This document shows positions 6,534-12,756 of a DNA stretch of 15,357 nucleotides, piece by piece. The position numbers were made by a program, and so were the translations under genes. The stretch is taken from the NCBI GenBank assembly GCA_937928475.1, contig CALFVE010000013.1:1-15357 (forward strand), read 5' to 3'. This DNA comes from an uncultured bacterium. Its GTDB lineage: Bacteria; Armatimonadota; Zipacnadia; Zipacnadales; Zipacnadaceae. Position 1 is the first letter of the stretch. Every line of letters starts with the position of its first letter. The notes beneath the pieces were generated by a model. It did not search any database and was not told where the DNA came from. It saw only the letters and a list, made by a program, of their open reading frames with translations.

Positions 6534-8066
6534 TTAATCCCGCACATACTCCCGGTAAAGCAGATTGACGCCGGCCAGCCGGTAGCCACTCAGCAGTTCC
6601 TGCAGCCAGGCGCGGCGCTCAGTCGTGCCGGCCTCTTCCTCCCACCACGACTGCCCCTCGGGTACCAAGATGTAGCGCGGGCGATTGCGCCGGACCTCCT
6701 CCAGCAAGAGGCGCGAGGGATAGGCCAAGGGCCCGATTATGCGCTCTGCCCTGGCCAGGTTGCGTTCCAGCGCCCGGTTCCAGAAGTGCTCCAGGACGAG
6801 ATACCGCGAGGCGACGCGGCGGCCGCTGTAGAAGACCGTCGAGGGGTCGTGCGTCAGCACCAGCACGCAATCATCCGCGGTCGTGAGGGCGGCCAGCCGC
6901 TCGCCGACCTGCCGCCCCGTGTCCGCAGTCTCGGCGCTCAGGACGCGGTCGCGCCAGCGCCAGGCGGAGTTGCGCAGGGGCATCGCCAGTCCCAGGGCCA
7001 GGGCCACAACCACCACGCCAGCGAGATAGCGCCGCCGCTGCTCTGAGCCGCAGGCGGCCAGGCACCGGTGGAAGCCGGTCGCGCCCAGGACACACAGGGG
7101 AACGGCCACCTGGGTCATGTGATAGGCAAGAGGCTGGCCGCCACTCAGGAGCCCCGCCAGACCTGCCAGCAGCCACAAAGGCAGGAGGATACCGAGCACA
7201 GCGGCCTCGCCGGGGTTGCCCTCTCCGCCGGAGACGCGCCTCCGAAACGCTTCAACCGCTCCCAGCAAGCCCAGCGCCCAGAGCAGCGCCGAGGCGGGGA
7301 CCATTTCCGAAACGAGGATCATCCAGGTCTGCGCTCGCAGACCCAGGCTCACTCGCTGCGCGGCGGAGGGTATGACCCAGACCCAGGCCAGGTAGGCAGA
7401 AAAAGTGCTGTAACGGGCCACCAGCAGGGCCACCAGACCCGCGCCCAGAACCACGCCAAGCACCAGGCTGGCCAGGACGCGCCCAGTGATTCCCCGCCTC
7501 CGCGCCAGCCAGACCGCTCCCCCTAGTAGGGCCAGCAGGTCGAGCACCGCCACCTGCTTGCAGGAAGCCGCCAGTACCAGGAGCAACCCCGCAAGCACGC
7601 CTAATACGGGGCGGAATCGCTTGCTAAGCAAGGTGCAAACCAAGCACAGAAATCCCAGCGCCGAGCCGACCGCCATGGGCAGGTCCATCTCTAGCGACGG
7701 GCCCAAAGTATGCGCGAGGAAGATGACGGTGAAGGCCGCCGCCGCGAATTGCGCGCCTGTGGCCCCCAGGCGCCGCACCAGCAAGACCGCGCACGCGACC
7801 AGGGCAACCACCAGTCCCAGGGCAGCAACGTGCAGCGCCACCAGGCTGAATCGGGTGGGGGCCAAAATGGCCGCGTAGAGGAGATACCCCAGGGGCCCCT
7901 TCCAGTCTGCCGCCTGCTGATAAAGCCGCGCTCCCATGACCACCTGTCGGGCCACCGTGGCGTTGATGGCCTCGTTCACGAACAGGAAGCCTCGGGCCGG
8001 CGGCCAGAGATAGGCAGTCAGGACCGCCAGCAGCACCCACTTACCCCAGCCTAAGTGTCCCCGCAT
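6534..8066 (-). CDS. Polytopic membrane glycosyltransferase, GT39/PMT-like
   Basis: 510 residues. About 10 hydrophobic segments span residues 10-365, followed by a soluble C-terminal domain (~370-510) with a beta-alpha pattern ('DDCVLVLTHDPSTVFYSGRR', 'RPRYILVPEG'). The first extracytoplasmic loop has the family layout 'FLFVNEAINATVARQV...LYQQAADWKGPLGYLLYA', comparable to 'DE..YA..AR....G..LY.D..D.KPP..Y' in lipid-linked-sugar transferases of the GT39/GT83 type. Predicted to move a sugar from a polyprenyl-phosphate donor to a protein or glycan outside the inner membrane. Odd point: the usual Asp of the Asp-Glu pair is N31 (codon AAC). Start is ATG 8066 with only a weak ribosome site; stop is TAA. 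Donor and acceptor are unknown. Confidence 0.8.
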   Translation of the reverse strand: MRGHLGWGKWVLLAVLTAYLWPPARGFLFVNEAINATVARQVVMGARLYQQAADWKGPLGYLLYAAILAPTRFSLVALHVAALGLVVALVACAVLLVRRLGATGAQFAAAAFTVIFLAHTLGPSLEMDLPMAVGSALGFLCLVCTLLSKRFRPVLGVLAGLLLVLAASCKQVAVLDLLALLGGAVWLARRRGITGRVLASLVLGVVLGAGLVALLVARYSTFSAYLAWVWVIPSAAQRVSLGLRAQTWMILVSEMVPASALLWALGLLGAVEAFRRRVSGGEGNPGEAAVLGILLPLWLLAGLAGLLSGGQPLAYHMTQVAVPLCVLGATGFHRCLAACGSEQRRRYLAGVVVVALALGLAMPLRNSAWRWRDRVLSAETADTGRQVGERLAALTTADDCVLVLTHDPSTVFYSGRRVASRYLVLEHFWNRALERNLARAERIIGPLAYPSRLLLEEVRRNRPRYILVPEGQSWWEEEAGTTERRAWLQELLSGYRLAGVNLLYREYVRD

Positions 8067-8287
8067 GGTCTCACACCGGCGCGAGGCTTCCCCTTCTCCC
8101 GCCGGCGCACCGCGAGTTCCCTGACGCGGTGCCGGTTTCCTCCCCGCTAGCGGAGGCAGACAAGTTACTCAGCAGTTCCTCTCCTGTAACAGCAGGTTTG
8201 CTGCGGTCTTCCTCAGAGACCCTAGCCCTGGCCGATGCCTCCTAGCGCAAGACTCCGTTTACGGAAATGCGCTGGGAGGAAGTGCCT
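8067..8287. promoter_or_regulatory. Divergent intergenic region with inverted repeats
   Basis: 221 bases between divergent starts. GCACCGCG (8107-8114) and CGCGGTGC (8125-8132) form a perfect 8-base inverted repeat with a 10-base spacer, and CCGCTAGCGG (8144-8153) is a self-complementary decamer. Either could be an operator for a dimeric regulator or an RNA hairpin. No standard promoter hexamers are clear. Confidence 0.4.
8275..8280 (+). promoter_or_regulatory. Ribosome binding site GGAGGA
   Basis: Seven bases before the ATG at 8288. It lies inside the extension that the in-frame ATG at 8267 would add, so the downstream ATG is preferred. Confidence 0.8.
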
Positions 8288-9205
8288 ATGGCTGCCCGCT
8301 TGCTTGCTGCGCTATCGGTCTTCTGGTTGGTCGCCTGGCTGCCCGCTTCGGAGGCGCAGGCTGCTGCGGAAGGCTGCCCCCCGGAGGCGCAGCGTTGCCT
8401 GGAGCGCTGGCAGAGCGCCATCTTGGCCCTGGCCGAATGGCCCCTACAGGTGACTTACGACCCGGCCTCGGGCGCAGTCGAGTTCACGGGAATGGAGGGA
8501 GAGAGGCGCCCGGCAATGATCACCGGCTATGGCAAAGTCTCTGGTCCGGTCGGCGGCGTACTGCATCTGGTGGAGTCGGCCTCCTGGCCGCCGCCGTCCC
8601 CGCAGCAGGACGGCTTCGTGCGCCTGTGGGTGCCGGTTGCCTGGCCCGACAGCCACGCCAGCCCGGCTGCCGCCCACCGGGCCGAGCGGCACCTCATCCT
8701 CAATGCCTACCAGGCCGCTTCCGTGCTGGCCTCGGTACCGGGGATCGCCCCGGGCAGGCTGGGCGTGGTCGGGCATGGTGACGCGGCTATCGCCGCTCTA
8801 GCCGTAGCCGCGCTGCGGCCCGGCGAGGTCAGTTTCATGGTTCTGCTTGACCCCCGCTTTCCTGTTCAGTACCCCGCAGGCGGCAGAAACCTGCCTGTCT
8901 TCGCCGCGGCGCTGCGCTGTCCGGCACTGATCGTGGCCGGACGGCAGACGCCGGGCGCCGCTGCCGTGGCCGCTGGCCTCGGGCAATACCTCCGTGGCCC
9001 CCACCAGGTGGTGTGGTTTGAGGGGCAGTCCGCCCCCTCCGCGGCGCTGGGTCCCTCCTTGCTCGCGGCCTGCCGCCAGTGGATGGAGGAGGCCCTGGCC
9101 TGGTCCGCGAGCGACGCCACCGCCGCCCTGGGCGAGGAGGCCGATCTGCTCGCCGAGGATCCCGGCTTCGTCCCCGCCCTGCCTGTAGACCTGAGCGCGC
9201 AATAG
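8288..9205 (+). CDS. Exported alpha/beta-hydrolase-like protein with degenerate active site
   Basis: 305 residues. Residues 1-26 are a Sec signal peptide (MAARLLAALSVFWLVAWLPA, then SEAQA). Cys30 and Cys37 in the mature N-terminus could form a disulfide. The middle shows an alpha/beta-hydrolase core: 'PGRLGVVGHGDAAIAALAVAAL' (156-177, quoted in parts elsewhere) is the beta5-nucleophile elbow-helix unit, 'VSFMVLLDPRF' the next strand, and 'CPALIVAGRQTPG' the strand that normally brings the acidic residue. The elbow is G-H-G-D-A (162-166) where active members have G-x-S-x-G, and no acid or obvious catalytic His follows. It is therefore probably non-catalytic, or acts by another mechanism. The gene precedes the barrel operon by 170 bases on the same strand and may belong with it. 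Stop is TAG. Confidence 0.7.
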   Translation: MAARLLAALSVFWLVAWLPASEAQAAAEGCPPEAQRCLERWQSAILALAEWPLQVTYDPASGAVEFTGMEGERRPAMITGYGKVSGPVGGVLHLVESASWPPPSPQQDGFVRLWVPVAWPDSHASPAAAHRAERHLILNAYQAASVLASVPGIAPGRLGVVGHGDAAIAALAVAALRPGEVSFMVLLDPRFPVQYPAGGRNLPVFAAALRCPALIVAGRQTPGAAAVAAGLGQYLRGPHQVVWFEGQSAPSAALGPSLLAACRQWMEEALAWSASDATAALGEEADLLAEDPGFVPALPVDLSAQ

Positions 9206-9375
9206 CGCCTGCTCTTTTCCCCTCCGATGCCGAAGGATTGCCGAGGGCACAAGAGGAAATCCCGGCTGCCGACCGCCGGCCAAACCCTGGGGGGGCAGGC
9301 ATCCGGGCGCCGTCCGGGCTGGCAGCGCCCAGGGGAACAAACCCCTGGCGAGCAGCGTCATAATCCCGCCGGATT
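9206..9375 (+). promoter_or_regulatory. Intergenic region with two hairpins before the beta-barrel gene
   Basis: 170 bases. A 7-bp perfect stem CCAGGGG (9329-9335) / CCCCTGG (9342-9348) with loop AACAAA is followed eight bases later by the 11-bp inverted repeat at 9356-9381. The first could end the upstream transcript, although it has no T-tract. No ribosome site is visible before the ATG at 9376. Confidence 0.5.
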
Positions 9376-9381
9376 ATGACG
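9356..9381. promoter_or_regulatory. Perfect 11-bp inverted repeat spanning the start codon
   Basis: Left arm CGTCATAATCC (9356-9366), spacer CGCC, right arm GGATTATGACG (9371-9381). The ATG at 9376-9378 is inside the right arm. CATAAT (9359-9364) in the left arm is one base from a -10 consensus and lies 11 bases before the ATG, compatible with a nearly leaderless transcript. Candidate operator or start-codon hairpin. Confidence 0.65.
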
Positions 9382-12300
9382 GACAAGCGGCAACGCGCGG
9401 CCATGTCCCCCATTCGATCCTCGACCACCGCAACTAGGCTTTGCGGGCTCCTGACGCTGTGCCTGCTCTCAGCGCTGCCCGGGCGCGCGGACTTCCTGGA
9501 CTCCATCCAGAAGGCCCTGGACCGCGCTGGGCTCTTCCAGGGCGTGCGGATCAGCGGCCAGAACACCATGACTTTACAGCAGAATTTCCTGCAAGGCTCC
9601 CGCAGCGCCTTCGAAGGCCAGCGCTGGGACACGGGCAACTTCTACCGTCAAAGCAGCCTGCACCTGGAGGGGCCCATCTGGAAAGAATTCGGCTTTCAGT
9701 TGGACCTATCGGCCTCTGGCTGGGGTCAGGACTACACCCGCTGGGTGCTGGGATACGTGGGGCACAATACCGCCCTCTACTTCGGGGACCTGAACATCAA
9801 CCTGCCGGGCAACGAATTTGCCTCCTTCTCGCGGAGCCTGCGGGGGTGGCAACTGGATCAGGTGCTACCCAACCGGGGCCTGATGCGAGCCTTCTATTCC
9901 CAGGAGGAAGGCTTCACCCGCCGGGAAACCTTTTCCGGGAACAACACCTCCGGCCCGTACTTCCTAACCTATACGCCCATCATCGAGGGTTCGCTGCGCG
10001 TGAAGGTAGATGAGGTGCCGCAAGAACTGGGTACCGACTACCGGGTGGACTACCAAACCGGCGAGCTGAACTTCGAGCCCACGACGGGGCCGCCCAAACT
10101 GATCCCCAGTACCTCCACCATCGCGGTGAGTTACCAGTCAGCGGGCTACTACAGCCAGGCGGGGAAACTCTCCGGGGTGCGAGCAGAGATGCCCTTCCGC
10201 CGGGGCCGCGGCCTGGTGGGTTTGACGGTGCTCCGCCAGGATCGCCCCGAGGCGGGCCGCGGCGATACGGCCGCCTACCAGGAGGACATCTACAACGGCT
10301 CGGGCACTACCGGCCCCTTCGACACTAACTACCGCCCCATCCTGGCCGACGGCGCGGTAGTCGTCTACCGCGGCAAGAGTCAGACGATTGAGCAAGCGCT
10401 GGTGGTACTGGTAGATGATGTGCCCCAGAAGGAAGGCGTGAACTACCTCTCCTACCGGCAGATCGGCCGCATCATCTTCCTGCAGCCGGTACCACCGACG
10501 GCTCTGGTCAGAATTCAGTACTATTACAGCCTGGGTACGGCCAGCCGTTCCGCTGATCTAGAGATTCGGGGCCTCGATCTCTCCTACCAGGTCTCGAAGC
10601 ACCTTACCCTAGCCAGCCAGTACGCCCGGAGCATCGGCGGCGCGAGCGGTGCCTCGGGCAGCGCACTGTCCGGCCTGCTCACTTTCAGCCGCCCGGGCCT
10701 GAACCTGACCGCCGAGTTTCGTGATATGGAGCCGACTTTCAGTTACTTAGACTCGGTGGGCTTCTACCGGCAGGAGAAGGGCCTCAACCTGCGGCTGGAT
10801 TGGCGGCCGGGCCGGTACTTTACCGTCTACGACACCTATTCTAATGTGAAGACTAACAACGGCTATTCCTTCGGGTACAGCGGGTACGCCGGATACGCCG
10901 GGGACTACTCGCCGCTGAGCGCTCAGGCGCTGCGGCCCTTGCAGGACGCGACCACTCCGGCCGGACTTGACATTCGCAGCAAGCGCCACTCTTTGGGGGT
11001 TTCCTTCGTGAGGCCGCGCTGGCCCTCCGTGCAGTGGACCCGCGATGACATGTCCAACAGCGGCGGCGCTGGGGGGAACAGTTCCTACAGCACCGACCGG
11101 TTTGAGGTGCGCCACGATTTCGGCCAGCGCTTGCGCACGCAGTTCCAGTGGCAACACAACCGGCAGGAGTACGGCCGGCCGGCAACGGTGGGGGTGACTG
11201 CCAACCCGGGCAGCAGTTCCACCCAGTCTCTAGTATCCTTGACCTGGACGCCGGCCGAGAAACTTTCACTTTCCGCCAACTTGAACAGCGCCCGCAGCCA
11301 CGGCACCAGCGCCACCGTTTCGGGGGTCACCCCCACCAGTTCCAGTTCCAGTGCCCTGCAGTTGTCGGCGCGCTGGCAGCCCAGCCAGCGGGTAGCGCTT
11401 AACCTGGATCGGACCGCTACAAAGTCTGACGGCCTGGTAAGCAGCGGTTTCTACGGCGGCTACGGCGGGGGCGGCTACTACTCGGGAGGGGGAGGCTGGC
11501 CCGGCCCCATCGCCGGCGCCGGCTTCTTGCCCGCGCAGGCGGGGGCGGAGACCGAGCGCCCCCGCTACCAGGACGTGAGCACGACCCTGGGAATCACTTA
11601 CCAGCCCTCCGAGCGCCTGAATCTGGGTGTGAACCTCTCCAATCGCAAGTATCTGAGCAGCGGAGGGATGGGCTATCTGGCTGACAGCGACCAGACCACC
11701 CGGAACCTGTTCGCGACCTGGCGCTTCAGTCCCACGCTTTCGCTGACCGCTTCCCTGGGCAGCGACCGCCTGGCCTTCCTCGACCCCGGCAAGGGCGCCA
11801 TCAGCAACAATATGTACACGGCTTCTTTCAACTATCAGCCGGAAAACACGAACTGGGGTCTGGGACTCACCCTCAACAAACAAACCGGGGCCAGTCCGGT
11901 CTACCTGGACTTCGGCAGCCGCCAGCGCTATCTCACGGTCGGCACTGACTTTTTCGACGTAAGCGCCCAGGTGCGCTATCGCCTGGCGCAGGATTCCAGC
12001 CTTTACTGTAATCTGGGCCTGTCCGACTTCGCCAGCGGGTACGCCGCCTTCAAAAAGAACACGGCAGAACTAGGCTGGGAAAGGACGCTGGGGAAGAACA
12101 CCCGCATGAGTCTGGGCTACCGCTTCATCAAGAACCTGGCCGGGCGACCTACTTCGCCGCTGTTCACCGGCGCGGCCCTCGCCGGGCAGGACTACCTGGC
12201 CAACACCTTCGCCCTGAGCATCTCCACGACGTTTAGCGGCGGGGTGGGCGGAGGCAGTTTCGCGGCCCCGGCCGCGAGTGACTACGCAGGCCTGGCCGGC

Positions 12301-12753
12301 GGCTTCGGCAGCAGCACGGCGCTGGCGACGTTCGGCGGCTATCGTCCCGCCTTCGGGGGCGGGTTGACCGAGGGCGTGGGCGGCTATCCCGGAGGCTTTG
12401 CCGGGGCGGGCTTCGGCGGCGGAGGTGGTTTCGGCAGCGGATACGGTGGATACACGACGGGGGCGTTCGGGCGCACCGGCGGCTTTTCTGGCTTGGGAAC
12501 CGGCTACGGCGCTTACGGTTCCCCCCAGGGCTTCGCCACCGGCTTGGGACAGTTCCGGCAGAAGGAACCGCAGGGCGCGATGACGACGCAACCCTCGTTG
12601 GGCTGGACGCAAGAAACTCCGGGCCTGGGAGCGCCCGAGGCGCCCAGCGCCGGGGCCGGGGAAGAGCCGCCGCCGACGTGGAGCGAGGAATTCTGGCACT
12701 GGCAGGAGGGCCTGTCCCGCTGGGACTTGGGCTCGCCGGGAGCGTGGTGGTAG
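9376..12753 (+). CDS. Large outer-membrane beta-barrel surface protein
   Basis: 1125 residues from ATG 9376 (ATG 9403, residue 10, is an equally possible start; neither has a ribosome site, and a TAA lies in frame at 9361). Signal peptide ends near 'LPGRA' (residue ~37). The mature part is dominated by alternating beta strands ending in aromatics ('RTQFQWQHNRQEYG', 'LVSLTWTPAEKLSLSANLN', 'LFATWRFSPTLSLTASLG'), typical of outer-membrane barrels. Two plug- or periplasm-like repeats, 'VDEVPQELGTDYRVDY' (from 211) and 'VDDVPQKEGVNYLSY' (from 346), recall the repeated units of SprA-type surface proteins; that link is remote. Gly/Tyr-rich loops occur at ~496-513 and ~690-715, then a Gly-rich tail (~954-1060) and a Trp-rich end. 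Exact role (secretion, transport or adhesion) is unknown. First gene of a tight three-gene cluster. Confidence 0.75.
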   Translation: MTDKRQRAAMSPIRSSTTATRLCGLLTLCLLSALPGRADFLDSIQKALDRAGLFQGVRISGQNTMTLQQNFLQGSRSAFEGQRWDTGNFYRQSSLHLEGPIWKEFGFQLDLSASGWGQDYTRWVLGYVGHNTALYFGDLNINLPGNEFASFSRSLRGWQLDQVLPNRGLMRAFYSQEEGFTRRETFSGNNTSGPYFLTYTPIIEGSLRVKVDEVPQELGTDYRVDYQTGELNFEPTTGPPKLIPSTSTIAVSYQSAGYYSQAGKLSGVRAEMPFRRGRGLVGLTVLRQDRPEAGRGDTAAYQEDIYNGSGTTGPFDTNYRPILADGAVVVYRGKSQTIEQALVVLVDDVPQKEGVNYLSYRQIGRIIFLQPVPPTALVRIQYYYSLGTASRSADLEIRGLDLSYQVSKHLTLASQYARSIGGASGASGSALSGLLTFSRPGLNLTAEFRDMEPTFSYLDSVGFYRQEKGLNLRLDWRPGRYFTVYDTYSNVKTNNGYSFGYSGYAGYAGDYSPLSAQALRPLQDATTPAGLDIRSKRHSLGVSFVRPRWPSVQWTRDDMSNSGGAGGNSSYSTDRFEVRHDFGQRLRTQFQWQHNRQEYGRPATVGVTANPGSSSTQSLVSLTWTPAEKLSLSANLNSARSHGTSATVSGVTPTSSSSSALQLSARWQPSQRVALNLDRTATKSDGLVSSGFYGGYGGGGYYSGGGGWPGPIAGAGFLPAQAGAETERPRYQDVSTTLGITYQPSERLNLGVNLSNRKYLSSGGMGYLADSDQTTRNLFATWRFSPTLSLTASLGSDRLAFLDPGKGAISNNMYTASFNYQPENTNWGLGLTLNKQTGASPVYLDFGSRQRYLTVGTDFFDVSAQVRYRLAQDSSLYCNLGLSDFASGYAAFKKNTAELGWERTLGKNTRMSLGYRFIKNLAGRPTSPLFTGAALAGQDYLANTFALSISTTFSGGVGGGSFAAPAASDYAGLAGGFGSSTALATFGGYRPAFGGGLTEGVGGYPGGFAGAGFGGGGGFGSGYGGYTTGAFGRTGGFSGLGTGYGAYGSPQGFATGLGQFRQKEPQGAMTTQPSLGWTQETPGLGAPEAPSAGAGEEPPPTWSEEFWHWQEGLSRWDLGSPGAWW
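10873..10899 (+). repeat. Three 9-base tandem repeats (GYS/GYA)
   Basis: GGGTACAGC, GGGTACGCC, GGATACGCC in frame, encoding GYS-GYA-GYA, followed by a fourth decayed unit GGGGACTAC. Likely an expanded surface loop of the barrel. Confidence 0.65.
12235..12549 (+). repeat. Glycine-rich low-complexity segment
   Basis: Codons ~954-1058 of the barrel protein are largely Gly with Phe, Tyr, Ala and Ser (for example 'GFGGGGGFGSGYGGYTTG'). The DNA is made of imperfect GGC/TTC/TAC-rich units prone to slippage. It follows the last recognisable strands. Confidence 0.75.
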
Positions 12754-12756
12754 TCG

